From: Actinomycetota bacterium
GTDB taxonomy: Bacteria; Actinomycetota; Thermoleophilia; Solirubrobacterales; 70-9
Assembly (NCBI GenBank): GCA_018268695.1
Contig: JAFDWD010000556.1
Location: 1-23,613 of the forward strand
Direction: 5' to 3'
Length of the DNA stretch: 23,613 nucleotides
The notes beneath the pieces were generated by a model, which saw nothing but the letters and a program-made list of their open reading frames with translations, made no database searches and was not told where the DNA came from. The position numbers were made by a program, and so were the translations under genes. Positions 1 to 7,700 of the stretch are shown piece by piece (the first letter of the stretch is position 1; each line of letters starts with the position of its first letter).

Positions 1-1
1 G

Positions 2-688
2 ACCTTCGCCCACCGCCGCGACTGGGGCAGCCCGGCGATCCCGGAAAAGCTCGACCTCAAGGCGATGGCCGCGCTGGCGCCGCAGACGATCGTCAAGCCG
101 CGCTGGCTCGCCTCCTACCTGCGCTCCGGCAAGCTGCCCGACCTGACCACGCCGAACCTCGAGGCCGACGGGGCCGAGGCACCGACCTTCTTCGGCGCCT
201 ACGGCGAGTGGATGATGACCCCGCCGCCGAGCTGGGACGACCTGGCCTGGCTGCGGGAGACGTGGGGCGGTCCCTTCATGCTGAAGGGCGTGACCCATCC
301 CGACGACGCCCGCCGGGCGGTCGAGATCGGCGCCACCGCGATCTCCGTCTCCAACCACGGCGGCAACAACCTCGACGGCACGCCGGCGACGATCCGCAAT
401 CTTCCCGGCGTCGTTGAGGCGGTCGGCGACGAGGTCGAGGTGCTGATCGACGGTGGCCTGCGCCGCGGCTCCGACGTGGTCAAAGCCCTCGCCCTCGGCG
501 CCCGCGCGGCGATGATCGGCCGCGCCTACCTCTGGGGCCTGGCGGCGAACGGCGAGGCCGGCGTCGCCAACGTGCTGGAGATCTTCCGCGCCGGGATCGA
601 CGAGACGCTCCACGGCCTCGGCCGCGACTCGATCGCCGATCTCGTCCCCGAGGACGTGCTGATGCCGGCGGGGTTCACGCGCCGATGA
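2..688 (+). CDS. mftD: Mycofactocin maturase MftD, FMN-dependent (5' truncated)
   Basis: The reading frame is open from the first bases of the window, so the N-terminal part (roughly 150 residues, judged from family length) is missing and 228 residues are visible. The visible part matches the C-terminal half of the lactate dehydrogenase/glycolate oxidase (FMN-dependent alpha-hydroxy acid dehydrogenase) fold. It has SVSNHGGNNLDG, which carries the catalytic His, followed by DGGLRRGSDVVKAL and GARAAMIGRAYLWGL, which bind the FMN phosphate. In mycofactocin biosynthesis MftD oxidatively deaminates the intermediate AHDP to premycofactocin (family knowledge). Assignment to MftD rather than another LLDH-like oxidase rests mainly on the mftE gene that overlaps its stop codon by 4 bases (ATGA). 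The mftA-C genes would be expected upstream of the window. An internal ATG at 65 is not a credible start because homology extends further upstream. Confidence 0.88.
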   Translation, partial: TFAHRRDWGSPAIPEKLDLKAMAALAPQTIVKPRWLASYLRSGKLPDLTTPNLEADGAEAPTFFGAYGEWMMTPPPSWDDLAWLRETWGGPFMLKGVTHPDDARRAVEIGATAISVSNHGGNNLDGTPATIRNLPGVVEAVGDEVEVLIDGGLRRGSDVVKALALGARAAMIGRAYLWGLAANGEAGVANVLEIFRAGIDETLHGLGRDSIADLVPEDVLMPAGFTRR

Positions 689-1386
689 GCGCCGCGCGAC
701 TCGATCGGGCGACGTGGCCGGAGATCGACGAGCGCGCCGCGGGAGGACCGACCACCCTGATCGTGCCGTTGGGGGCGACCGAGCAGCACGGGCCGCACCT
801 GCCGATCGGCACCGACACCCAGATCGCGATCGCCTTGGCGCGGGCCGCCGCCTCCGAGCTGCCCGGCTCGGTCGTCGCCCCCGCCATCCCCTACGGGTCG
901 AGCGGCGAGCATCAGGACTTCGCCGGCACGCTCTCGATCGGGGCAGAGGCCACCGAGCTGGTCCTGGTCGAGTTGGGACGCTCGGCGACCGAGACCTTCG
1001 ATCGCCTGCTCCTGGTCAACGCCCACGGCGGCAACGCCGAGCCGCTGCTGGCCGCGGTCGCCCGCCTCTGCCTGGAGGGTCGTGACGTCCGGTCCTGGTC
1101 GCCGAGCTGGGGCGGCGACGCCCACGCCGGTCGCACCGAGACCTCGTTGATGTTGGCGCTGGCGCCCGCGTCGGTCCGCGAGGGGCGCGTTGCCGGGAAC
1201 ACCGCCCCGCTCTCCACCCTGATCGGCGACCTGCACGCGCGCGGGGTCCGGGCCGTTGCCCCCGACGGCGTCCTCGGCGACCCCACCGGAGCCTCGGCGG
1301 CGGAGGGGCGCCGCCTGATCGCCGCCGCGGTCGAGGATCTGCGGGCGATGCTCGCCGCCTGGTCGAGCGGGGTGGCGGCGCGATGA
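685..1386 (+). CDS. mftE: Mycofactocin peptidase MftE, creatininase family
   Basis: This 233-residue protein carries the creatininase-fold metal-binding signatures: GATEQHGPHLP with E33 and H35, then GTD with D44, EHQDFAGTLS near residue 75, NAHGGN with H114, and DAHAGRTET. By analogy with creatininase, E33, H35, D44 and H114 are metal ligands. MftE removes the C-terminal Val-Tyr portion of the radical-SAM-modified MftA peptide, releasing AHDP for MftD (established for the family). The start ATG overlaps the mftD stop and the stop overlaps the next start, so all three genes are probably translationally coupled in one operon. Length is normal for MftE. A generic creatininase-family amidase is the alternative, but the neighbours make MftE far more likely. 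Confidence 0.9.
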   Translation: MSAARLDRATWPEIDERAAGGPTTLIVPLGATEQHGPHLPIGTDTQIAIALARAAASELPGSVVAPAIPYGSSGEHQDFAGTLSIGAEATELVLVELGRSATETFDRLLLVNAHGGNAEPLLAAVARLCLEGRDVRSWSPSWGGDAHAGRTETSLMLALAPASVREGRVAGNTAPLSTLIGDLHARGVRAVAPDGVLGDPTGASAAEGRRLIAAAVEDLRAMLAAWSSGVAAR

Positions 1387-2177
1387 GCACTGTGGCGGTG
1401 GTCACCGGCGCGGCCCGCGGCATCGGCGCGGCGACGGTGGCGCAGCTGGCCGCCGAAGGCCGGCGGGTGGTGGCGGTCGACCGCGCCGAGGACGATCCGC
1501 GCCTGCCCTACGCACTCGGGAGCAGGGCCGAGCTCGACGCGGTCGCCGCCGCCGCGAACGAGGCGGCGGGGGAGGAGCGGGTCCGGGCGGAGGTCGCCGA
1601 TGCCGCCGATGCCGCCGCGATGGCCGCGGTCCTGGAGCGCGCCGAGGAGTGGGGCCCGGTCTGCGCCATCGTCGCCAACGCCGGTGTGATCGCCGGCGGG
1701 GTCCCCGCCTGGGAGCTCTCCCCGGACGAGGAGGACGCGGTGGTCGAGGTCTGCCTGCGGGCGGTGATGGTCGCCGCCCGGGTCGGGATCCCGGCGCTCC
1801 TGCGCTGCCCCGAGCCCCGCTCGGGCCGCTTCGTCGCCACCGCCTCGGCCGCGAGCTTCCGCGGCCTCCCTGGCCTCGCCGCCTACTGCGCCGCCAAGGC
1901 CGGCGTCTCCGGCTTCGTCCGCGCCCTGGCCGCCGACCTGCGCGGCACCGGCGTCACCGCCTGCGCCGTCGCCCCCGGCTCCACCGACACCCCGATCCTC
2001 GCCGAGAGCGCCCGCCTCTATGGCCTCGACGGCCCCGCCGACTTCGCCGCCCGACAGCCGATCGAGCGCCTCCTCGACCCGGCCGAGGTCGCCGCCACGA
2101 TCGCCTGGCTCTGCGGCCCCGCCGGCGCCGCCGTCACCGGCACGACCGTCTCGGTCGACGGCGGCCTGTCGCTCTGA
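1383..2177 (+). CDS. Short-chain dehydrogenase, probably mycofactocin-coupled
   Basis: This 264-residue classical SDR has the nucleotide-binding motif TGAARGIG at residues 8-15, NAG in the middle strand, and a catalytic S155, Y168 and K172 (YxxxK within AAYCAAKAG). It ends with the usual TVSVDGGLSL. Its start overlaps the mftE stop by 4 bases, so it is cotranscribed with the mycofactocin biosynthetic genes. Mycofactocin-coupled SDRs carry a tightly held NAD(P) that exchanges electrons with mycofactocin instead of free cofactor (family knowledge). I infer membership from the position and overall resemblance. The acidic, Ala-rich insert at about residues 55-90 fits that group but is not proof. 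The substrate, presumably an alcohol, cannot be read from the sequence. Confidence 0.8.
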   Translation: MSTVAVVTGAARGIGAATVAQLAAEGRRVVAVDRAEDDPRLPYALGSRAELDAVAAAANEAAGEERVRAEVADAADAAAMAAVLERAEEWGPVCAIVANAGVIAGGVPAWELSPDEEDAVVEVCLRAVMVAARVGIPALLRCPEPRSGRFVATASAASFRGLPGLAAYCAAKAGVSGFVRALAADLRGTGVTACAVAPGSTDTPILAESARLYGLDGPADFAARQPIERLLDPAEVAATIAWLCGPAGAAVTGTTVSVDGGLSL

Positions 2178-2187
2178 CCTGTCGAGT

Positions 2188-2709
2188 TCACTCGGGCGAT
2201 GTCCGCAGCGCCGCCGCCCGCCGCCTCTTGACCACGGTCGCCACCACGAACAGGAACCAGATCGCGGGTGGCAGCAACAGCAGCCCGACTACCCACAAAC
2301 GTTCCTGACTCCCCGGATAGATGCCGTGGGCCAATAGGTGGTGCGGTGGCGGTTGGCGACGTAGTTCCTCTTCTACCGACGCCGGCGGGTTCCCATAGTT
2401 TGCGTCAAGGAGGAAGACGCTGCAGCTCTGCCTTGGCGGAAAGCCGCTCCAGCCTTCATCGAGGTATCCCGCGACCTTGCCGGGAGGCCCGTATTCGTAC
2501 TCGCCGATCTTTCCGCTGGCGGAGCAGTAGTTACCTTCACTCCCTACGCCGTAGAACGCGATCACGACGAACGCGACGCTCGCAAGGAGAAGCCCTGCGG
2601 CCACCGAGAGCGGACCGCCGACGATCACCCAGAAGCGCGGCTTCGATCTGGGCCGGGACCCTCGGTGACTCTTTTCGCAGGCACACATTCGGGAGATCTT
2701 CGCGCGCAC
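2188..2709 (-). CDS. Small two-helix membrane protein of unknown function
   Basis: This is a 173-residue protein I do not recognise. It has a basic N-terminus with a Cys-rich start (MCACEK at residues 8-13), a first hydrophobic helix at about residues 26-55, an external segment of about 80 residues, and a second helix at about 138-160 followed by the basic stop-transfer stretch KRRR. The external segment has two cysteines (C62 and C96) that could form a disulfide, and several Tyr-Gly and Pro-rich patches. The GTG at 2709 gives the longest form; an ATG at 2688 is an equally credible start because neither has a clear ribosome-binding site. It is convergent with the SDR (10 bases between stops) and divergent from the phosphoesterase gene. 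Codon use is less GC-biased than its neighbours, which may indicate acquisition. Confidence 0.6.
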   Translation of the reverse strand: MRAKISRMCACEKSHRGSRPRSKPRFWVIVGGPLSVAAGLLLASVAFVVIAFYGVGSEGNYCSASGKIGEYEYGPPGKVAGYLDEGWSGFPPRQSCSVFLLDANYGNPPASVEEELRRQPPPHHLLAHGIYPGSQERLWVVGLLLLPPAIWFLFVVATVVKRRRAAALRTSPE

Positions 2710-2713
2710 GTCG

Positions 2714-2724
2714 CCGGTTACCGG
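2714..2724. promoter_or_regulatory. Short palindrome upstream of the 2709 minus-strand start
   Basis: CCGGTTACCGG is an 11-bp sequence with perfect 5-bp arms around a central T. It lies 4 bases upstream of the minus-strand GTG start and about 100 bases upstream of the phosphoesterase start, so it could be an operator serving the divergent pair. Short palindromes of this kind also arise by chance in GC-rich DNA. Confidence 0.2.
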
Positions 2725-2756
2725 ATTTTCATGAGGTCTTCACGGCGGGGTAACTG
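2725..2756 (+). promoter_or_regulatory. Possible promoter of the phosphoesterase gene
   Basis: ATTTTC at 2725-2730 is followed after exactly 20 bases by TAACTG at 2751-2756. The geometry is the same as the TGTTTC-N20-TA elements found upstream of 7765, 11646 and 16968. The expected transcript start would leave a leader of about 60 bases before the ATG at 2821, which has GAAAGG as a ribosome-binding site. Confidence 0.3.
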
Positions 2757-2820
2757 AGCGCGGACGCCGGGGGCCGAAGCTCGACCTCGTTCCCCCGCAA
2801 TCGAAACGAAAGGTCGATTC

Positions 2821-3882
2821 ATGCGTCATCCCTTCCGTATCGCGATGGTCGTCGCGGCGCTCGTCGCCACCGTCGGCGCAACCGTCGCGCTCGCCAACCC
2901 CGGCCATGGCCGTCCGGGCGGACCGCCCCCTGGCTTCCACGGCTCGTTCAGCGTCGGCCTGTTCGGCGACATGCCCTACGGAGCCGCCGGTCGCGAAGAG
3001 TATCCGCGGCTGATCCAGAACGTGAACGAATCGAACGTCGCCTTCTCGGTCTTCGACGGCGATCTCAAAGCCGGCGGCGACGGTCCCTGCACCGACCAGC
3101 TCTACACCCAGTCCAAGACCTGGTTCGACAGCTTCACCCGCCCCGTCGTGGTCACTCCCGGCGACAACGACTGGACCGACTGCTGGGGTCGTTACGGGCC
3201 CGGCTCCGGCGGCTACGACCCCGAGGAGCGCCTCGAATTCGAGCGCCAGACGTTCTTCTCGACCAACCAGAGCCTCGGTGGCCACACGATGACGCTGGAA
3301 CGGGAGAGCGCCGAGCCCGCCTTCGCGGCGTACAGCGAGAACGCCCGCTGGTCGGTCGGCTCGGTCATGTTCCTCACCCTCAACGTGCAGGGATCGAATG
3401 ACAACCTGCCGCACGCCGGGGTCGACGGCGAGACCCGGCCGGAAACGGAGATCGCCCGCCAGGCCGCCGAGCACCAAGCCCGTGAGGAAGCCAACATCCA
3501 CTGGCTGCAGGAGTCCTACGCACTCGCCGGCCAGCGCCATATGAAGGGCGTGATGGTGGTCTGGCAGGCAGACCCTGACTTCAACAACGAATACAAGCTC
3601 GAACCCGGCCAGTACGACGGCTTTGCCCAGATCGTCCCCGCCTTGCGGGAAGCGGTGATCGCCTTTCCCGGCGAATCGGTACTGGTTCACGGGGACAGTC
3701 ATTACTTCAAGATGGACATGCCGCTGAACTACGACGATGGCCAGACGGTGACGAAGTTCACCCGGGTGGAGACGTTCGGTGCCGCCAACACCCACTGGGT
3801 CGAAGCGACGATCGACCCCTTCGCCACCCCGATGTTCCAGTTCACCCCGCGCATCGTGCCCAGCAACGTCGACGATCGCTGA
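2821..3882 (+). CDS. Secreted metallophosphoesterase-like protein
   Basis: This 353-residue protein has a Sec signal peptide (basic MRHPFR, hydrophobic core to about residue 24, likely cleavage after A25). The mature part shows the calcineurin-like phosphoesterase pattern: GDMPYG with D50, FDGDLKAGG with D79 and D81, TPGDNDW with D115 and N116, and HGDSH at residues 290-294 near the C-terminus. These are the usual dinuclear-metal ligand positions, so a hydrolytic phosphoesterase acting outside the cell is likely; the substrate is unknown. The family's separate mid-protein His ligand is not obvious, so activity is inferred. The ribosome-binding site GAAAGG lies about 8 bases before the ATG. 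No other gene is in the same transcript. Confidence 0.78.
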   Translation: MRHPFRIAMVVAALVATVGATVALANPGHGRPGGPPPGFHGSFSVGLFGDMPYGAAGREEYPRLIQNVNESNVAFSVFDGDLKAGGDGPCTDQLYTQSKTWFDSFTRPVVVTPGDNDWTDCWGRYGPGSGGYDPEERLEFERQTFFSTNQSLGGHTMTLERESAEPAFAAYSENARWSVGSVMFLTLNVQGSNDNLPHAGVDGETRPETEIARQAAEHQAREEANIHWLQESYALAGQRHMKGVMVVWQADPDFNNEYKLEPGQYDGFAQIVPALREAVIAFPGESVLVHGDSHYFKMDMPLNYDDGQTVTKFTRVETFGAANTHWVEATIDPFATPMFQFTPRIVPSNVDDR

Positions 3883-4110
3883 GCGTCGATCCGCCCCGCC
3901 CGCCCAGCCACCTCCGATCCGAGGGCGGGCGGCCGGGGCCGGGTGGCACTACCCGGAGTCGCTTGCTCCGTGGTCACCGAACCTCCGTCTGCGACCGCGA
4001 ACAGGCACTCTCGGCCGTCGAGGTCGCCGTCGTCGTCAGCACCGTCTGGGCCGCCGGCTCGAACCGCCGGGCACCGTGTACCTCGTCTCGACCTGAGTGA
4101 CTCGGCCTGA
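3883..4110. other. Intergenic region between convergent genes, no gene seen
   Basis: These 228 bases separate the ends of the phosphoesterase and the tetR-like gene. Open frames through it are arginine/proline-rich, lack a ribosome-binding site and are extensions of shadow frames. A weak stem (TCGACG 3869-3874 with CGTCGA 3884-3889) spans the upstream stop codon and might assist termination. Confidence 0.5.
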
Positions 4111-4710
4111 CTAGGCGGAGCGTGGGGGGTCGTTCGACGTGAACAGCAAGTCGTTTGCCAGGGCGGTCACGGCCTCGGCGTCGCCGCCGGTGATCCGGCC
4201 GGTCATCGCCAGACGATGCAGGAGGGTGCCGACGACGAGGTCGAATGCGAGGTCGACCCGCGTCCGAGGAAGTTGCCAGTCCCCGGCCAGGCGCTCGACA
4301 AAGGGCTCGCGTATCCGCGCCCTCAGCTTCGCCCGCAGGGCCGGGTCGTCGGCCGCCTCGGCGACGAGCCCGAGCAGGAGTTTTCTGACCCCGGGCCGGC
4401 GGACCCGGCCGGCCAGCCAGGCGACCGCCGTCCGCATCCCGTCGGCGCGGCGCGGAAGTTGGTCGGGCGGGGAGCCGAGCGCCTCGGCGAGGGCGTCGAT
4501 CGCGAGATCACCCTTCGACGGCCAGCGGCGATAGAGGGTGGTTTTCGCGGTGCCGACGGCCCGCGAGACATCGTCCAGCGTCGTCTTCGAATATCCGCGC
4601 TCGGCGACCAGTTCGTCCATGGCCGCGAGGATCCTCGCGGCGAGGTCGGCCTGTCGAGGGCGACCTCGTTTCACCTGTCCGCTCGACTCTGGCTGCGTGA
4701 CCTTGCTCAC
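4111..4710 (-). CDS. TetR-family transcriptional regulator
   Basis: This 199-residue protein has an N-terminal TetR DNA-binding domain. It starts with a basic KRGRPRQ tail, then a helix ending in AERGYSKTTL, and a helix-turn-helix in which VSRAVGTAKTTLYRRW (about residues 48-63) is the hallmark. The C-terminal ligand-binding domain is all-helical and not diagnostic. The GTG at 4710 is chosen because the frame remains open far upstream only by chance; a second GTG at 4674 would still keep the HTH. It is divergent from the membrane protein/oleate hydratase pair with a perfect inverted repeat between the starts, so it most likely represses both directions. A fatty-acid or acyl-CoA inducer is inferred from the regulated hydratase, not visible in the sequence. 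Confidence 0.88.
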   Translation of the reverse strand: MSKVTQPESSGQVKRGRPRQADLAARILAAMDELVAERGYSKTTLDDVSRAVGTAKTTLYRRWPSKGDLAIDALAEALGSPPDQLPRRADGMRTAVAWLAGRVRRPGVRKLLLGLVAEAADDPALRAKLRARIREPFVERLAGDWQLPRTRVDLAFDLVVGTLLHRLAMTGRITGGDAEAVTALANDLLFTSNDPPRSA

Positions 4711-4722
4711 CCACGGGCAGCC

Positions 4723-4751
4723 TATCAACGCTACTCTGAGTAGCGTAATGA
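4723..4751 (+). promoter_or_regulatory. Candidate promoter of the membrane protein/oleate hydratase operon
   Basis: TATCAA (4723-4728), a 17-base spacer and TAATGA (4746-4751) resemble a sigma-70 type promoter. Predicted transcription starts near 4758, leaving a leader of about 145 bases before the start at 4903. The spacer is occupied by the operator dyad. Confidence 0.4.
4728..4746. promoter_or_regulatory. Predicted TetR-type operator, perfect inverted repeat
   Basis: ACGCTACTC-T-GAGTAGCGT is a perfect 9-bp inverted repeat around one base, 17 bases upstream of the regulator start. It almost exactly fills the 17-base spacer between TATCAA (4723-4728) and TAATGA (4746-4751), a plausible -35/-10 pair for the rightward operon. 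The same bases read on the minus strand give a candidate promoter for the regulator itself. Binding would therefore block both promoters. Confidence 0.75.
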
Positions 4752-4902
4752 TCGCGGACCTGATCGCCAACGGAAAAGTCCCTGCGGCCGGAAGGATGGT
4801 GACCCGGTCGCCGGGCGTGTCGCGGCTTCTCGCGGGACCGACGGTGGCCGCCGACGAACCGGCCGGCGCGATGCGGGGGAGCGTCCATGGCGGTGAGCGG
4901 CG

Positions 4903-5898
4903 ATGAGCCCGCGTCGTCGCGTAGCCGCCTTCGGCCTCGGCGCCCTGGTGATCGGGCTCGGCTTCATCTTCTCCTATGTCGCCGCCTTCCACGACCCCAA
5001 GCCGCACAGCGTCAAGCTCGCCGTCGTCGCCCCGGGCGCAGCCGCGACCGAAGTGGTCGAACGGCTGAACGCGCTGCCGGGGACGCCGCTCGAGGCGAGC
5101 GTCGCCACCGGCGAAGCGGCCGCCCGCCGCCAGGTCCGCGACGACAAGGTCAGCGGCGCGCTGGTCGTCGACCCGAGCGGCACCACCGACCGCCTGGTCC
5201 TCGCCGGGGCGGCCGGCGGCGCCCTCAGCAGTGCGCTCGAAGAAGTGGTCGAACTGGTCGAGGCGGGCGAGGAACGCTCGGTCAAGGTCGTCGACGTCGT
5301 CCCCCTGCAAGGCGGCGACTATCGCGGACTGACCTCCTTCTACGTCGTCGTCGGCTGGCTGGTCTGCGGCTACCTGCTGGCCGCGCTGTTGGGGATCCTC
5401 TCGGGCTCGCGGCCGGCGAGCGTCCGCGCTGTCGGCGAGCGTCTCGCCCTGCTGCTCGCCTACTCGGCGGCCGCGGGGATCGGCGGCGCTCTGATCATCG
5501 GCCCGCTGCTCGGCGCCCTGAGCGGGGACTTCGTCGCCATCGCCGCCCTCGGCGCCCTCCTCACCTTCGCCGCCGGCGCGGTCACCCTCGCCCTCGAGGA
5601 GCTGCTCGGGATCGCCGGGATCGGCGTCGCGATCCTGCTTTTCGTCGTGCTCGGCAACCCGAGCGCCGGCGGCGCTTACCAGGCCGAGCTGCTGCCGGGC
5701 TTCTGGCGCGCGATCGGCGACCTGATCCCCAACGGGGCCGGGGTCGAAGCGGCGCGCCGGATCGTCTACTTCGACGGCGACGGGGCGCTCGGCCACATCC
5801 TCGTCATCATCGTCTGGATCCTGGTGGCGGTGCTCGCTGCGGTTGCGACCGCCTCCCGCCGTCAGGTCGTCGGGCGCTCGGCCGGTGTCGATCGATAG
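4903..5898 (+). CDS. YhgE/Pip or ABC-2 permease-like membrane protein
   Basis: This 331-residue protein has one N-terminal helix (about residues 7-27), an extracytoplasmic domain of about 115 residues, then roughly five hydrophobic segments (about 145-166, 182-207, 211-232, 236-255 and a last one near 298-318). This layout is that of the ABC-2 membrane/YhgE-Pip/DUF3533 group. No ATPase subunit is encoded nearby, so it may act alone or with a partner elsewhere; a role in export or envelope protection against fatty acids is an inference from its partner gene. The ATG at 4903 is preceded by GGTGAG at 4892-4897, a fair ribosome-binding site. Its TAG stop is embedded in the ribosome-binding site of the oleate hydratase gene, indicating coupled translation. 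Confidence 0.7.
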   Translation: MSPRRRVAAFGLGALVIGLGFIFSYVAAFHDPKPHSVKLAVVAPGAAATEVVERLNALPGTPLEASVATGEAAARRQVRDDKVSGALVVDPSGTTDRLVLAGAAGGALSSALEEVVELVEAGEERSVKVVDVVPLQGGDYRGLTSFYVVVGWLVCGYLLAALLGILSGSRPASVRAVGERLALLLAYSAAAGIGGALIIGPLLGALSGDFVAIAALGALLTFAAGAVTLALEELLGIAGIGVAILLFVVLGNPSAGGAYQAELLPGFWRAIGDLIPNGAGVEAARRIVYFDGDGALGHILVIIVWILVAVLAAVATASRRQVVGRSAGVDR

Positions 5899-5907
5899 GA
5901 GGAGACC

Positions 5908-7677
5908 ATGCGTCATACGAGTGGCAACTACGAGGCGTTCGCCCGTCCCCGCAAGCCCCCCGGGGTCGACGACAAGTCGGCCTGGTTCGTCGGGGCCGGG
6001 CTGGCCTCGCTGGCCGGGGCCGCCTTCCTGATCCGCGACGGGCAGATGGCGGGGGAGCGGATCACGGTGCTGGAGCGGCTGAAGCTGCCGGGCGGGGCGC
6101 TCGACGGCATCAAGGAGCCCGAGAAGGGCTTCGTCGTCCGCGGCGGGCGCGAGATGGAGAACCACTTCGAGTGCCTCTGGGACCTCTTCCGCTCGATCCC
6201 TTCGTTGGAGATCGAGGGTGCCAGCGTGCTCGACGAGTTCTACTGGCTGAACCGCGACGACCCGAACTTCTCCTTGCGCCGGGCGACCGTCAAACGCGGC
6301 GAGGACGCCGGCACCGAAGGCCTCTTCGGCCTCAACGGCAAGGCGCAGAAGGAGATCGTCAAGGTCTTCCTCGCGACCCGCGAGGAGATGGAAGGCAAGC
6401 GGATCGACGAGGTCTTCTCGGAGGACTTCCTGGGCAGCAACTTCTGGCTCTACTGGCGCACGATGTTTGCCTTCCAGGAGTGGCACAGCGCTCTTGAGAT
6501 GAAGCTCTACCTGCACCGCTTCATCCACCACATCGGCGGCCTGCCGGATTTCTCGGCGCTGAAGTTCACCAAATACAACCAGTACGAGTCGCTGGTCCTG
6601 CCGCTCTACCGCCGGCTGCTCGACCAGGGCGTCGTCTTCCGCTTCGAGACCGAGGTGACCGATGTCGACTTCGCGATCGAGGCGGGGCGCAAGCAGGCGA
6701 CCGGGATCCACTGGGTGCGGCACGGCGAGGAGGGCGGCGTCGACCTCGGCACCGACGACCTGCTCTTCATCACGATCGGGTCGCTGACCGAGAACTCGGT
6801 CGACGGCGACCATGAGACGCCCGCCCGCCTCGACGAGGGCCCGGCCCCGGCCTGGGATCTGTGGCGCCGGATCGCCGCCAAGGACCCGGCCTTCGGCCGC
6901 CCCGACGTCTTCGGCGCCCATATCGCCGCGACCAAGTGGGAGTCGGCGACGGTGACCACGCTGGACGAGCGGATCCCCCGCTACATCGAGCGGATCTGCG
7001 AGCGCGACCCGTTCAGCGGCAGGGTGGTGACCGGCGGCATCGTCTCGGTCCGCGACTCGAGCTGGCTGCTGAGCTGGACGGTGAACCGCCAGCCCCACTT
7101 CAAGCAGCAGCCTGCCGATCAGATCGTCGTCTGGGTCTACTCCCTCTTTGTCGACCGGCCGGGGGACCGGGTGAAGAAGCCGATGTCCGAGTGCACCGGC
7201 CGGGAGGTCACCGAAGAGTGGCTGCACCACCTCGGCGTGCCGGACGGGGAGATCCCCGAGCTGGCCGCGACCGGGGCCAAATGCGTGCCGGTCATGATGC
7301 CCTACGTCACCTCGTTCTTCATGCCCCGCCACGCGGGCGACCGGCCCGACGTGGTGCCCCGGGGCGCCGTCAACTTCGCCTTCATCGGCCAGTTCGCCGA
7401 GAGCGGGCGCGACTGCATTTTCACCACCGAGTACTCGGTGCGGACGCCGATGGAAGCGGTCTATGCGCTGCTCGACATCGAGCGGGGAGTTCCGGAGGTG
7501 TTCGCCTCGACCTACGACATCCGCTCGCTGCTCGCCGCGACCGCCCACCTGCGCGATGGCGAGGAGGTCAACCTCCCCGGTCCGGACCTCCTGCGCCGCC
7601 GTCTGCTGGACAAGATCGACGAGAGTGAGATCGGCGAGCTGCTGAGGGAATCGGGCATGTTGCCTAATCCCAAATGA
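5908..7677 (+). CDS. ohyA: Oleate hydratase (EC 4.2.1.53)
   Basis: This 589-residue protein matches the FAD-dependent oleate hydratase (myosin-cross-reactive antigen) family over its full length. It adds water to cis-9 double bonds of free fatty acids, giving 10-hydroxy products and detoxifying unsaturated fatty acids. Visible hallmarks are the dinucleotide-binding GAGLASLAGAAF (residues 29-40), the RGGREMENHFECLWDLFRS motif containing E82, and Y201 in YLHRFIHHIGGLPDF. To my knowledge E82 and Y201 have the same numbering as catalytic residues of the Staphylococcus aureus enzyme and the same spacing as E122/Y241 of the Elizabethkingia enzyme. KYNQYES (222-228) and FIGQFAE near the C-terminal FAD contact are also present. 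The ribosome-binding site AGGAGGAG (5897-5904) is near perfect and overlaps the upstream stop, so the gene is cotranscribed with the membrane protein under the divergent TetR regulator. Confidence 0.95.
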   Translation: MRHTSGNYEAFARPRKPPGVDDKSAWFVGAGLASLAGAAFLIRDGQMAGERITVLERLKLPGGALDGIKEPEKGFVVRGGREMENHFECLWDLFRSIPSLEIEGASVLDEFYWLNRDDPNFSLRRATVKRGEDAGTEGLFGLNGKAQKEIVKVFLATREEMEGKRIDEVFSEDFLGSNFWLYWRTMFAFQEWHSALEMKLYLHRFIHHIGGLPDFSALKFTKYNQYESLVLPLYRRLLDQGVVFRFETEVTDVDFAIEAGRKQATGIHWVRHGEEGGVDLGTDDLLFITIGSLTENSVDGDHETPARLDEGPAPAWDLWRRIAAKDPAFGRPDVFGAHIAATKWESATVTTLDERIPRYIERICERDPFSGRVVTGGIVSVRDSSWLLSWTVNRQPHFKQQPADQIVVWVYSLFVDRPGDRVKKPMSECTGREVTEEWLHHLGVPDGEIPELAATGAKCVPVMMPYVTSFFMPRHAGDRPDVVPRGAVNFAFIGQFAESGRDCIFTTEYSVRTPMEAVYALLDIERGVPEVFASTYDIRSLLAATAHLRDGEEVNLPGPDLLRRRLLDKIDESEIGELLRESGMLPNPK

Positions 7678-7700
7678 CTTGTTGCTTGATAAGGAGAAGT

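Noticed and set aside
4748..4906. 52-residue frame starting at the operator edge and overlapping the membrane protein start by ATGA
   Set aside because: No ribosome-binding site, no recognisable sequence, and its ATG lies upstream of the transcript start predicted from the TATCAA-N17-TAATGA promoter. It could be a leader peptide only if transcription starts further upstream.
4887..6497. 536-codon plus-strand frame overlapping the membrane protein and oleate hydratase in another frame
   Set aside because: Extreme Arg/Gly/Pro composition typical of an out-of-frame reading of high-GC coding sequence.
4111..7548. 1145-codon minus-strand frame spanning the TetR gene and antisense to the oleate hydratase
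   Set aside because: Only the last 199 residues are a recognisable protein (the TetR regulator). The rest mirrors the codon pattern of the plus-strand genes and is a GC-rich shadow with no domain.
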